From Opitutaceae bacterium (GTDB lineage: Bacteria > Verrucomicrobiota > Verrucomicrobiia > Opitutales > Opitutaceae): a DNA stretch of 15,419 nucleotides. A model generated the notes under the pieces. The model made no database searches. It worked only from the letters and a program-made list of their open reading frames with translations, and was not told the origin of the DNA. Made by a program: the position numbers and the translations under genes. The first letter of the stretch is position 1. Each line of letters begins with the position of its first letter. This document shows, piece by piece, positions 1 to 6,925 of the stretch. The stretch lies in contig JADLBI010000089.1 in NCBI GenBank assembly GCA_020847775.1, positions 1 to 15,419 on the forward strand. Direction: 5' to 3'.

Positions 1-1
1 C

Positions 2-139
2 ACGGGGCTGGGTTTGCGCTATAATCTGGGAGACCACCTCAGCCTGCGCGCCGCCTACGGCTGGCAACTGAAGGACAGCGGTGTCTCCGACGGCCGACGT
101 CACTCACGCGGGCACATCAGCGTGGTGATCGCGTTTTGA
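2..139 (+). CDS. C-terminal end of an outer-membrane beta-barrel protein (TpsB/ShlB-like), partial
   Basis: Only the last 46 codons are in the window, read in the frame starting at base 2 and ending at TGA 137-139. The peptide alternates polar and hydrophobic residues as beta-strands do (GLGLRYNLGD, then HLSLRAAYGWQL) and ends in HISVVIAF. A terminal Phe after an amphipathic strand is the usual signal for insertion by the BAM machinery. The GLRYNLGD and LSLRAAYGW pattern resembles the last strands of two-partner-secretion translocators of the ShlB/FhaC family, but other 16-stranded barrels could look the same. The gene faces the minus-strand gene ending at 231, so the two converge. Barrel identity is fairly sure; the TpsB assignment is tentative. 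Confidence 0.6.
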   Translation, partial: TGLGLRYNLGDHLSLRAAYGWQLKDSGVSDGRRHSRGHISVVIAF

Positions 140-193
140 GATGGCCGGGCTTGAACTGGTAGAGGCGGGCTGACCCGACCCTGCCTTGCAACC

Positions 194-208
194 GCGCGCG
201 GAGCGCGC
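194..208. terminator. Short GC hairpin between convergent genes (weak terminator candidate)
   Basis: GCGCGC (194-199), loop GGA and GCGCGC (203-208) form a perfect 6-bp stem in the 91-base gap between the convergent stops at 139 and 231. No T-run follows on either strand, so it lacks the second half of an intrinsic terminator. It may only be a low-complexity GC stretch. Confidence 0.25.
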
Positions 209-230
209 TGCCCATCTCAACACTGCTGCG

Positions 231-1547
231 TCAGTTTACACCAGCGAGCTTGAGGAGCTTTTCGCCGGTGAGGCGTTTTTCCTTCGGCAGGGAGTGCGGG
301 GTCTTGCCGCCGTAGGTTGCGGCGAACTGCTTGAATTTTTCCTGTGTGGCCTTGACGAATTCCTCGACGGGGCGGGTTTCGCCGAACAGGGCCATCATTT
401 CCGGCAACCAGCGGTGGCCGTAGCGGACGTGGTTTTGCTCGTCGTTGCGGTCGAAGGCGAGGAGCGTGTCGGCCTCGAAGTCGTTGAGCTCGCGCACGCG
501 GTCCATGACGTGCGCCTTGGTCGGGAAGCTGCCGGCCTCGAATTCCATCGTCATCAGCGCGTAGCGCTCGTGCGGCGGCATCTGCACGAGGATGTTGTAG
601 AGATCGAGCGAGTGTTCGACCGTCATCAAGTCCACGCCGAGCTTGGGCAGTTGGCGGAAACCGAATTGGCTGTGGCGCGATTCGTCCCAGAGGTGGCGGG
701 CGAGATCGAAGTGCAGATCGAACGGCGCGGTCGGCGTGTCGTAAAACACGGTGGCGAGATAATCGACGGCATCCATTTCCATCATCAGCCAGACGTAAAC
801 CATCAGGCGGATGACGCGCGCGTCGGTCTGCGGATCGGCGAGCCAGGGCCGCACGATGGGATCCTCCGTGGGATCGAAACCGAAGACGCCCGAGCACACC
901 GGATAATTGCCGCGATTGCAGGTGGCGGGATGGGTGAAAGGCGATTGCTCATGCTGCCAGACGAAGCTGGCGGCCAGGGGCAGGCGCGTTTCGCTGCCGA
1001 GCCAGCCGCCCAGGTCATCGAGCGCCTGAGTCAAGTGGGTCTGCCACACGCGGGCATCGACGCCTTGCAGGTAAGGCGCGATTTCGCGGGCGTGGCGTTG
1101 TTCGTCGGCGATGAATTCCTCGACGAGTTTCTTCGAGGGCCAGTCGGCCAACGGGTCCGTGACCTTGAGATAGTGTTGATAAGCCGCGAGCAGGGCGGGT
1201 TTCAACACGCCGTAAAAACCGGCGGTGAGGACGAGCGGATCATTCGCGCTCGTGCCGACGGCCTCCGCGAAGAGCTTGCGGATTTCCGGCCGCACATGGT
1301 CATGCGTGCCAAAGGTGGTGAGTTCGCGGCCGCGTTCGCGGATGAAGCGGGCGTGCCCGGCCGATTCCCACGCGTGGGTGCAGAGGAGATACTTCAACTC
1401 CGGTTCGCCGACGCGATAGATGAGCGTGGTGACGGTGCGGAGAAATTCGCGCTCAACCTCAAACAGCAGGCGGAGCAGGCGCGTCATTTCGTTGACCGCG
1501 GCCATGCGGCCGCCGGTGGGGCGAGGAGAAGTGGTGGTCGTGGCCAT
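231..1547 (-). CDS. Protein with two ferritin-like (di-iron carboxylate) halves
   Basis: 438 residues, almost entirely helical by eye. The C-terminal half shows a full di-iron pattern: Glu247 in MMEMDAVDY, E289-S-R-H292, Glu335/337 in TMEFEAG, and E370-Q-N-H373. The N-terminal half has a second, partly degenerate set: Glu32/34, E61-S-A-G-H65 (spacing i to i+4 rather than i+3) and E149-Q-R-H152. The layout suggests a duplicated four-helix bundle, with the second copy better preserved. Proteins of this fold include oxygenases, hydroxylases and iron-storage enzymes; the reaction cannot be read here. No signal peptide is visible, so it should be cytoplasmic. It lies 136 nt downstream of the PhyH dioxygenase gene on the same strand and is probably co-transcribed, though a repeat sits in the gap. 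No Shine-Dalgarno precedes the ATG; Met15 is an alternative start. Confidence 0.75.
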   Translation of the reverse strand: MATTTTSPRPTGGRMAAVNEMTRLLRLLFEVEREFLRTVTTLIYRVGEPELKYLLCTHAWESAGHARFIRERGRELTTFGTHDHVRPEIRKLFAEAVGTSANDPLVLTAGFYGVLKPALLAAYQHYLKVTDPLADWPSKKLVEEFIADEQRHAREIAPYLQGVDARVWQTHLTQALDDLGGWLGSETRLPLAASFVWQHEQSPFTHPATCNRGNYPVCSGVFGFDPTEDPIVRPWLADPQTDARVIRLMVYVWLMMEMDAVDYLATVFYDTPTAPFDLHFDLARHLWDESRHSQFGFRQLPKLGVDLMTVEHSLDLYNILVQMPPHERYALMTMEFEAGSFPTKAHVMDRVRELNDFEADTLLAFDRNDEQNHVRYGHRWLPEMMALFGETRPVEEFVKATQEKFKQFAATYGGKTPHSLPKEKRLTGEKLLKLAGVN

Positions 1548-1590
1548 GGAGCGGAGCAGGGAGTGAGGGAGTGGGTGGATCAGCGCATCA

Positions 1591-1675
1591 TGTCATTCTG
1601 AGCAACGCGAAGAATCCACGAGGTTTGCCGGTCGTCGCGAGTCCCTCTGGATTCTTCGCTTCGTTTAGAAAGACA
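1591..1675. repeat. Interspersed inverted repeat of the GTCATTCTGAGC type
   Basis: The left arm begins TGTCATTCTGAGC (1591-1603) and runs into GCGAAGAATCCA (1607-1618). The right arm carries its exact complement TGGATTCTTCGC (1648-1659) and an imperfect mirror of the outer arm up to 1675. From memory, sequences of this type (GTCATTCTGAGCGAAGCGAAGAATCC) are dispersed in intergenic spaces of many unrelated bacterial genomes. Here it lies between the stop of the PhyH gene and the start of the ferritin-like gene and could fold in the mRNA. Confidence 0.75.
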
Positions 1676-1683
1676 AAATGGGA

Positions 1684-2604
1684 TCAGCAGATCAGGCCGC
1701 GCTTGCCGTTCGGGCCGTGGGCGGGCGGGTTGACGCCGATCCAGCGTTCGTCGATCGGCTCGGAGGCGCGTTGGTAACGGCTGTCGCTGGAGATGCGCAG
1801 GCGGTTCTCTGTTTGGTTGTCGAGCGAGGCGTGCACCGTGAACATACCGAAGGTGAGCAAGTCGCCGGCTTGAAACTCGGTCGTGAGCCAGCGGCCGCCG
1901 AACTTGTTGCGGATGGCGGGCGGGTTGTGCGAGAGCGTGCCGGAGAAGGTCCACTTGCCCTCCTTCACCTTGGAGACGTCGGCGCTCTTGTTTTCGCAGA
2001 AGCTATCCACATCGCGGTAAACGTAGTTTTGCAGGAGATCCATGCGCTTTTGCGAGCCTTCAAGGATCATGAGACCGCCGAGCTCGAACGAGATGTCGCC
2101 GTAGGGCATCCAACACGTCATGTGCTTGTGGGTACCGCGACCCATGTAGGGCAGATCGCAGTGCGGATTGGTGCCTTTGCCGGGACCGACCGCGCGGAGC
2201 CAAGTGTAATCGTAGTGTCGGATGTCCTCGGCGAAGAATTGGCGGTAGAAATCGGTGAGGCGGCCGGAGTAGAGCAGGCTCTGCACGGGCTCGCAGCCGT
2301 TGGTGATTTCGGGCTTGAAGATGTAACCGGCGTCCGGCTTGGCCACGGCTTCGATGGTAGGATACGCTGGATCGAGTGCGCCGGCGGCCGCGAGGCGTTC
2401 GGTGATGGCGGCGCGGGCCTCCAGCACGCGGTCGCGGTCGAGATAACCCTTGATGTGGATGTAGCCATCCTGCTCGAAGCGACGGCGCAGCTCGACAAAG
2501 TCATCAGCGGCGTCCGCGGAGTCACGGAGCAAGCCGAATTTGTCTTCGCTCATGTCGAGCTCGTGGCCGAAGGAGACGATTTGGGGCAGGGTGGTGGTGC
2601 TCAT
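1684..2604 (-). CDS. Phytanoyl-CoA dioxygenase (PhyH) family Fe(II)/2-oxoglutarate oxygenase
   Basis: 306 residues with the iron-binding facial triad of the PhyH family. The HxD motif is H148-C-D150 in TNPHCDLPYMG, the distal histidine is His258 in FTVHASLDN, and Arg268 (ten residues on, in TENRLRISS) is placed to bind the 2-oxoglutarate carboxylate. Glycine-rich turns and MILEGSQKRM between the motifs fit the double-stranded beta-helix. Such enzymes hydroxylate small molecules or lipids in the cytoplasm, using O2 and 2-oxoglutarate and releasing CO2 and succinate; the substrate is unknown. The gene is divergent from the AraC-type regulator at 2723, which is therefore its likeliest controller, and precedes the ferritin-like gene on the same strand. 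There is no obvious Shine-Dalgarno before the ATG. Family call is secure, substrate not. Confidence 0.88.
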   Translation of the reverse strand: MSTTTLPQIVSFGHELDMSEDKFGLLRDSADAADDFVELRRRFEQDGYIHIKGYLDRDRVLEARAAITERLAAAGALDPAYPTIEAVAKPDAGYIFKPEITNGCEPVQSLLYSGRLTDFYRQFFAEDIRHYDYTWLRAVGPGKGTNPHCDLPYMGRGTHKHMTCWMPYGDISFELGGLMILEGSQKRMDLLQNYVYRDVDSFCENKSADVSKVKEGKWTFSGTLSHNPPAIRNKFGGRWLTTEFQAGDLLTFGMFTVHASLDNQTENRLRISSDSRYQRASEPIDERWIGVNPPAHGPNGKRGLIC

Positions 2605-2722
2605 GATAAAAGGGGGTTGGCGCGGGCGGTACCCGCAGATGGGACTTTGAGAGCAAAATATACATAGTTGTGCCGACGATTAAATGGTTGAAATGTGAAT
2701 TCGTATGTAGTTTTTGGTCAAA
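2605..2722. promoter_or_regulatory. Divergent promoter region between phyH-like gene and araC-like regulator
   Basis: This 118-bp gap is much AT-richer than the genes beside it. TACATA (2661-2666) and TATGTA (2704-2709) are mirror images, so each strand carries TATGTA as a possible -10 facing its own gene. A second reading for the minus strand is TATATT next to it. No good -35 is visible on either side, as is common for activator-dependent promoters. CATAGTTG (2663-2670) and GATTAAA (2678-2684) recur upstream of the gene starting at 6925. The plus-strand -10 would put the transcript start only a few bases before the ATG at 2723. Confidence 0.45.
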
Positions 2723-3583
2723 ATGGTGAAACACCCCGTGGCGGCACCTTTTTTCGACGAGGCCTGGTTGGAAACCCCCATCCGTACCAGCGCGGGGGAA
2801 TTGCAGCTGGCCGGGGCCTTGCAAAACGTCCGCGGCCTCGATCCACGGTCGATGCGAGTTTTGGGAAGCTACGCCTTCATCTACATGGTGAAGGTGGATG
2901 GGTATTACGACGACGCCAATGGGCGGGATATTTCCCTGCAAAGTGGCGACCTCGCGCTGGTTTTCCCCGAGTTGGCGCACGCTTATGGACCAAAAGAGGG
3001 CAAACCTTGGGATCAGATTTACTTCGTGTTTAACGGCCCGCAGTTCGACTTGCTGCGGCAATCCGGTCTACTCAATCCCGCCCGACCCATCTGGCATCTA
3101 GAACCGGTTAATTACTGGCGCCACCGGATGGAGGAGATCATCGCGGACGAGGACTGGCACACTGCCGTTGGCACGCATCGCGTGATGGGTCGCTTTCTCC
3201 ATCTGATTTACGACATGGCCGCGGCCGACACCGAGCGCACCACGCGGACCGCCCGCGACCGCTGGCTGGAAGAAAGCAAGCGGCTGCTGGCCGGCCGAGG
3301 TGAGGATGGCTGGCCGTCACCCGAACAAGTCGCCCGGCAAGTCGGACTCAACTACGACAATTTCCGCAAGCAGTTCGCGCTCAAAACCGGCATCTCGCCC
3401 GGACAGTTTCAAAAGCGCCGCAAGATCGATCGCGCCTGCGCCGCGATTTACCAAGGCAGCCACGGCTTCAAGGAACTCGTGGAGGAGTTGGACTTCTGCG
3501 ACGCGTTTCACTTCTCCAAATCCTATAAGCAAGTCATGGGCATGACCCCGTCGGATTTTCGCAAAAAGGCCCACAGCGGCTGA
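2723..3583 (+). CDS. AraC family transcriptional regulator
   Basis: 286 residues from the ATG at 2723. Residues about 20-130 look like the cupin-type ligand-binding half of AraC proteins (GDLALVFPELAHAYGP is the usual strand before the metal- or sugar-binding pocket). Residues about 190-283 form the paired helix-turn-helix DNA-binding domain: SPEQVARQVGLNYDNFRKQFAL for the first, ELVEELDFCDAFHFSKSYKQ for the second, closing with the family signature GMTPSDFRK. Members sense sugars or related small molecules and activate nearby operons. It is divergent from the PhyH and ferritin-like genes, its probable targets. An in-frame TTG lies three codons upstream (2714), but ATG is preferred because there is no ribosome-binding site favouring TTG. 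Confidence 0.9.
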   Translation: MVKHPVAAPFFDEAWLETPIRTSAGELQLAGALQNVRGLDPRSMRVLGSYAFIYMVKVDGYYDDANGRDISLQSGDLALVFPELAHAYGPKEGKPWDQIYFVFNGPQFDLLRQSGLLNPARPIWHLEPVNYWRHRMEEIIADEDWHTAVGTHRVMGRFLHLIYDMAAADTERTTRTARDRWLEESKRLLAGRGEDGWPSPEQVARQVGLNYDNFRKQFALKTGISPGQFQKRRKIDRACAAIYQGSHGFKELVEELDFCDAFHFSKSYKQVMGMTPSDFRKKAHSG

Positions 3584-3586
3584 GCT

Positions 3587-3611
3587 GTTTGTAACGTATT
3601 ACGTTACAAAC
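3587..3611. promoter_or_regulatory. Near-perfect 25-nt palindrome after the araC-like gene
   Basis: Arms GTTTGTAACGTA (3587-3598) and TACGTTACAAAC (3600-3611) are exact complements around one central T. It starts four bases after the TGA of the AraC-family gene. It could act as a terminator stem, but no T-run follows and it is AT-rich, which is more like an operator for a dimeric regulator. No gene begins close by: the nearest is the antitoxin candidate about 370 bp downstream. Confidence 0.5.
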
Positions 3612-3668
3612 AAGGTTTGGTGGCATGGGCTGCGGGCAAGTTCTGGCTGGCGGGCGCAGGGGGATGGG

Positions 3669-3742
3669 GGAGCGGCTTTGCGCCGCGATTCCGAACCATC
3701 GCGGGCTGCGCGTCCCCATGCATCGCGGGATAAACCCGCTCC
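3669..3742. repeat. Paired-hairpin intergenic repeat (REP-like), GGAGCGG type
   Basis: Two hairpins in inverted arrangement. GCGGC (3672-3676), loop TTTGC, GCCGC (3682-3686) is the first. GCGGG (3725-3729), loop ATAAA, CCCGC (3735-3739) is the second. The outer ends GGAGCGG and CCGCTCC are complementary, as are CCGCGAT and ATCGCGG inside. It lies in the 399-bp gene-free stretch 3584-3982. It is built like the elements at 9606 and 14477 but with different arm sequence. Confidence 0.65.
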
Positions 3743-3826
3743 TCCGCGAACCCGACCCGATGCCCTCGCTGCTACAAACTGATCCATTCAGCCACCCACA
3801 GCTATTGGACTATGGGCTGATGTTTT

Positions 3827-3898
3827 CCGGGGTAGGGCGCGACCGCTGGGCGTGCTGTAACTTCGCTCGCGGGCGGCCCGGCAGTCCGCCCCTACCGG
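3827..3898. repeat. Intergenic inverted repeat (REP-like), GTAGGG type
   Basis: CCGGGGTAGGGCG (3827-3839) is mirrored by CGCCCCTACCGG (3887-3898). The interior is GC-rich with shorter internal pairings. The outer arm matches the GTAGGG...CCCTAC ends of the element at 14477-14543 and the sequence at the right edge of the window (TGTAGGGC), so these look like members of one dispersed family. The rest of the 3584-3982 gap shows no ORF with convincing coding character. Confidence 0.6.
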
Positions 3899-3948
3899 CG
3901 CTACCGCGCCATCGGCGAAAAGCCACAGGCATTGGCATCACCGGCCGG

Positions 3949-3976
3949 TTGACACTCTGTTTTGCTCGCGTAGCTT
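3949..3976 (+). promoter_or_regulatory. Candidate promoter for the toxin-antitoxin pair
   Basis: A perfect -35 TTGACA lies at 3949-3954. With 16-bp spacing the -10 would be TAGCTT (3971-3976), which keeps the T, A and final T of the consensus. The expected transcript start (about 3982-3984) coincides with the GTG codon of the antitoxin candidate at 3983, so the message may be leaderless. No Shine-Dalgarno exists before that GTG, which agrees. Confidence 0.4.
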
Positions 3977-3982
3977 CAGCGC

Positions 3983-4156
3983 GTGAACCGCCAGCCCGAC
4001 AAGCTCGAAGAGCCCGCCGCTCCCTATGGGGCCAAGCAGGTGCCGGAGCCGTCGGCTGCCTCCGGATTGCGGTATGCGGGCTTGGGCGAGGTCCGTAAGA
4101 GCAACGAAAAACTGATGCAGGTTCACCGCAAGGTGCTGCAAAAATTGGCCAAATGA
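3983..4156 (+). CDS. Putative antitoxin, 57 residues, partner of the Doc-like toxin
   Basis: A short GTG-started frame of 57 codons ends in TGA 4154-4156, which overlaps the toxin ATG (4153-4155) as ATGA. Its N-terminal half is loose and rich in Pro and Ala (residues 1-28). Residues 29-57 (from LRYAGLGEVRKSNEKL to the end) look like a charged amphipathic helix. Tight overlap and order (small gene first) are typical of type II antitoxin-toxin pairs, and in Phd-Doc pairs a C-terminal segment of the antitoxin folds onto the toxin. No Phd, MazE or ribbon-helix-helix DNA-binding domain is visible, so autoregulation is doubtful. I do not recognise a family. The start is inferred; no ATG is available in frame upstream with better context. 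Confidence 0.6.
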   Translation: MNRQPDKLEEPAAPYGAKQVPEPSAASGLRYAGLGEVRKSNEKLMQVHRKVLQKLAK

Positions 4157-4533
4157 ATGCGCCGGTTTTCCTTTCGAGGGAAGCCGTCGATCTGATTCAC
4201 GAGGGTTCCTTGCAGGAATTTGGTGGAGCCGACGGCATCCGGGATGAGAACGCGCTTGAGTCTGCGTTGGCCCAACCCTTGCACGAGTTCTTCCACCGCT
4301 CGGCGGATCTGTTTCAAATTGCCGCGGCCTATGTGTTTCATAACGCGGAAAACCAGCCTTACATCGACGGGAACAAACGCACCGGTTTGTTGAGCGCGCT
4401 CAATTTTCTAGCGGCAAATGGCGCGGTATCCGATCAAGCCGTTGATGCCTACTACGACGCCATGATCGGCATCGCCGCAAAGCGCCTCAACAAAGCCGAC
4501 CTGGCGGAGGTGTTGCGTGTGGCGCTGGGTTGA
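4153..4533 (+). CDS. doc: Death-on-curing (Doc/Fic) family toxin, with Gln in place of motif His
   Basis: 126 residues, the same length as P1 Doc. The Fic motif is present but altered: residues 67-77 read NQPYIDGNKRT, where the family norm is H-P-F-x-[DE]-[AG]-N-K-R-T. Gln68 (codon CAG) stands at the catalytic His position; Asp72, Asn74, Lys75 and Arg76 are kept. Early family features are also present (GADGIRDENALESALAQP, residues 25-42). Doc of phage P1 phosphorylates elongation factor Tu and halts translation; Fic relatives transfer AMP. Loss of His would be expected to weaken either reaction. The preceding 57-codon frame overlaps it by ATGA, implying translational coupling. Codon use resembles that of neighbouring genes. 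Family assignment is firm; activity is uncertain. Confidence 0.85.
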   Translation: MNAPVFLSREAVDLIHEGSLQEFGGADGIRDENALESALAQPLHEFFHRSADLFQIAAAYVFHNAENQPYIDGNKRTGLLSALNFLAANGAVSDQAVDAYYDAMIGIAAKRLNKADLAEVLRVALG

Positions 4534-4551
4534 TCGGCCTAGCGGCCGATC
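4532..4551. terminator. Hairpin at the toxin gene stop
   Basis: GATCGGCC (4532-4539), loop TAGC, GGCCGATC (4544-4551) is a perfect 8-bp stem that begins inside the toxin stop codon. There is no T-run on the plus strand. It lies between convergent genes (stops at 4533 and 4592), so it may stop or slow transcription from either side. Confidence 0.4.
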
Positions 4552-4591
4552 CCCGGCAAGCCGCGGTTACTGACTGGACGTAAGCGCCTTC

Positions 4592-6925
4592 TCACTTGAA
4601 CTCCGGCCACTTGGCTTCGGGGAGCGGGCGCCAGAGGATGTCTTTGTCGATGCGCGGTTTTTTGTGCCGGTATTTTTGCATCAGGCGGATTTTTTCGCGC
4701 AGGAGCGCGGGCAAATCCTCGCCGTAGCAGAAGGTGTTGTTGCCGATGGCGGAGAGCACGATCGTTTCGGTGCGGCCGGCTTCGAGCAGGGCAAGGAGCT
4801 CCCGCGTGTTGGCGAGCTCGGCGTCAATCGTGGCCTGCAGGAGCTTTTCGTGCCGCTTTCTCTCGGCGGCGTTTTTGGCCTCCAAGTAACCGTAAACGTG
4901 GGCGCACCAGGCGCAGACGGTGCGCAGCGAGGCGCACCAGCAGCGGAAGGCGCGGGCGCGGTCGAGCAGGTCAATGAACACGGCCTGGGCGGACGGGGCG
5001 GCGGCGCTGCGGGCGATGGTTTTTTCCAGCGACGCGATGAGCCGGTCCACCCGCGGCAGGGCGTTTTGGTCGAAGCCGTCGCGGGCCTTCTCGCCCTGCG
5101 TGCGCGTGACGAGGTCGAAGAGCACGTCCTTGCCGAGATCGTTCAGGCCGGGGTTGTTGTGCTGGAAACAGCCGTGGCGCTCGTAGTAGGCGCGTTCCCG
5201 GGCGGGAATGGCCTCGATGTCGGGCACGTAGGGGCGGTCCCAGGTGCGTTGCCATGTGAAGCCGAAACCGCTGAACAGCGCGACGGGCGGCTGCCAACTG
5301 AGCGCGTCTTCAAACGCATCCCACGCGGCGGTCAGGTCCGCGGCGTGGTCCGCGCCGACGAAGCCGGCGGCGGCGGTGTGGAGCACTTCGGCGATGGGAA
5401 TCTCCGGCGTGAACTGCGTGGCGCGCAGCACGGCCGGGTGGGGCCAGTAAGGCGCGGCGGCGGCGTGGCCGAGCCCGCCGAGCGCGTTGATGCGCGTGAG
5501 GCCGAGGTCGCGCATGGCCTCGAGTTTTTGGCGGAGCAGTTTTGGATACGGCACACCGATGAGCGGCTCGTAGCACGCGGTGCTGCCGGCGGCGTAGTTG
5601 AGCGAGGGCTCGATCCCGCGCTGGCGCGACTCCGCCAGCACGGCGCGCTCGCTCGGATCAATCGTGGTCTGCAACGGACCGCCGGCCGCGCTGCCGAACT
5701 CGGGGTATTTCGGGTGGCTGTAGGGCAGGTGGTAGCCGCGCACGAGCAGCGAGGGCGCCTCCCAGGAAATGTGCGGCCCCATCCCGGCCTTGATGTGGTC
5801 CTGCTCGAGCTTGAATGGTTCGAGCCGCAGGATGACGTCGAAATCGGGGTTCAACTCGGCGGCGGCGGACTGGAGGTTGCGCAGGTAACGCGCGATGGAT
5901 TCGCCGGAGGCCTGCGCGACCTTGTCGTGGTTGCGCCACTCGCGGATCATGTAGGGTCCGCCGTTGCGGCCGACGTAGAGCGAGCCGGTGTGCTCGAAGC
6001 CGGCGCCGCTGTCGTTGGCCCAGATGCTCATGTAACTGAGCTCGGGCGCGGCGTGGATGAGGGCCTGCAGGGCGGCGCGGTAGTGCTGTTGCGTGACGGG
6101 GTGGTCTTGCGCGAGGCAGTAGCGCGGCAGGCGGGAGCGGAACGGATGGTCCACGCGCGCGCCGCGCAGCGTCGGGTATTTTTGGAAAAAACGCTCGGGC
6201 AGCGAGCGCGGCTCGAACATGCACACGCCGGGCTTGAGGCCGTATTTGCGGCCGAGGTCGGCGAGGCTTTTGAGGTTGGTGAGATTGGCCTCGAGGTAGT
6301 GCGTGGGCCAGATGCCCTTGGTCAGCGGCGTGTCCACGAAGTGGTTGAAGCCGGCGCAATAGGAGTAGAACTGCGGGTAATATTCCGATTGCACCGAGTC
6401 CTCCATCGGCATGTGCGCCTGGAGGCCGTTGATCTCGACGTGCGTGAATCCCGTCTCGGCGAGGGTGGCGACGTAGCGCTCGCGGTCGAACTTGCGAATG
6501 CTGCGCCAGTATTGCGTGAGACAGGAATCCCAATGCGGACGATGCCAGGGGAAAGTTGTTTGAATGAACAACCCGGCGGCGAGTTTGCCACGGAGCTGAT
6601 CGTTAAGCCCGTTGGCCAGCAAACGCACGGCGGCGTAGAGCAGCGAGCCTGCGTCGGCGATGATTTCACCCGTGCCGTTGTCCTCGATCTTCAGCCACAT
6701 CCAGCCGGGTTCGGCGGCTTTTGATTTGGGCAGCAGCTTCGCCCAATCGCGCGGGGCGAGGGCGACGTTGACGCCATTGCCGGGCTTGGCCGATTTCACG
6801 GCGCGGCCGCCGGTCAGGCGGGCGAGTTCAGCCGCAGCGGTGTGCTCGACGGCCTGAAACTTGGCGGGATAAGTGATGCTGCGCACATTGAGCGCGGCGA
6901 GGATCGGGGTGGGTTCGGTGCTCAT
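4592..6925 (-). CDS. Glycoside-hydrolase-like protein, paralogue A
   Basis: 777 residues from the ATG at 6925 (MSTEPTPIL...). This start is chosen over one 20 codons upstream because it aligns with the start of the paralogue at 12034. Residues about 15-115 resemble the GH20b/GH67N-type accessory domain (GTGEIIADAGSLLYAAVRLL matches its last strand and helix). Residues about 125-480 look like a TIM barrel, with HWDSCLTQYW, TGFTHVEING, YGLKPGVCMFEPR and IWANDSGAGFEHTGSL (Asp305, Glu311 are possible active-site acids). The last 200 residues are mainly helical. No signal peptide, so probably cytoplasmic, acting on imported oligosaccharides. I cannot place it in a numbered family. A GATTAAA/CATAGTTG motif upstream is shared with the PhyH promoter region. 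Confidence 0.7.
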   Translation of the reverse strand: MSTEPTPILAALNVRSITYPAKFQAVEHTAAAELARLTGGRAVKSAKPGNGVNVALAPRDWAKLLPKSKAAEPGWMWLKIEDNGTGEIIADAGSLLYAAVRLLANGLNDQLRGKLAAGLFIQTTFPWHRPHWDSCLTQYWRSIRKFDRERYVATLAETGFTHVEINGLQAHMPMEDSVQSEYYPQFYSYCAGFNHFVDTPLTKGIWPTHYLEANLTNLKSLADLGRKYGLKPGVCMFEPRSLPERFFQKYPTLRGARVDHPFRSRLPRYCLAQDHPVTQQHYRAALQALIHAAPELSYMSIWANDSGAGFEHTGSLYVGRNGGPYMIREWRNHDKVAQASGESIARYLRNLQSAAAELNPDFDVILRLEPFKLEQDHIKAGMGPHISWEAPSLLVRGYHLPYSHPKYPEFGSAAGGPLQTTIDPSERAVLAESRQRGIEPSLNYAAGSTACYEPLIGVPYPKLLRQKLEAMRDLGLTRINALGGLGHAAAAPYWPHPAVLRATQFTPEIPIAEVLHTAAAGFVGADHAADLTAAWDAFEDALSWQPPVALFSGFGFTWQRTWDRPYVPDIEAIPARERAYYERHGCFQHNNPGLNDLGKDVLFDLVTRTQGEKARDGFDQNALPRVDRLIASLEKTIARSAAAPSAQAVFIDLLDRARAFRCWCASLRTVCAWCAHVYGYLEAKNAAERKRHEKLLQATIDAELANTRELLALLEAGRTETIVLSAIGNNTFCYGEDLPALLREKIRLMQKYRHKKPRIDKDILWRPLPEAKWPEFK

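Noticed and set aside
186..1601. 471-codon open frame on the plus strand
   Set aside because: It is antisense to the ferritin-like gene; its translation has no domain logic and is explained by high GC leaving few stops.
1678..2667. 329-codon plus-strand frame over the dioxygenase gene
   Set aside because: The minus-strand frame has the full iron-binding triad; the plus-strand frame has none and runs through the promoter region.
2714..2722. TTG start three codons before the AraC-family ATG
   Set aside because: No ribosome-binding site favours it, and ATG is the commoner codon; the difference is only three residues.
4664..6724. 686-codon open frame on the plus strand
   Set aside because: Mirror of paralogue A, which has conserved blocks and a paralogue; the plus-strand text is Gly/Val/Arg-rich filler.
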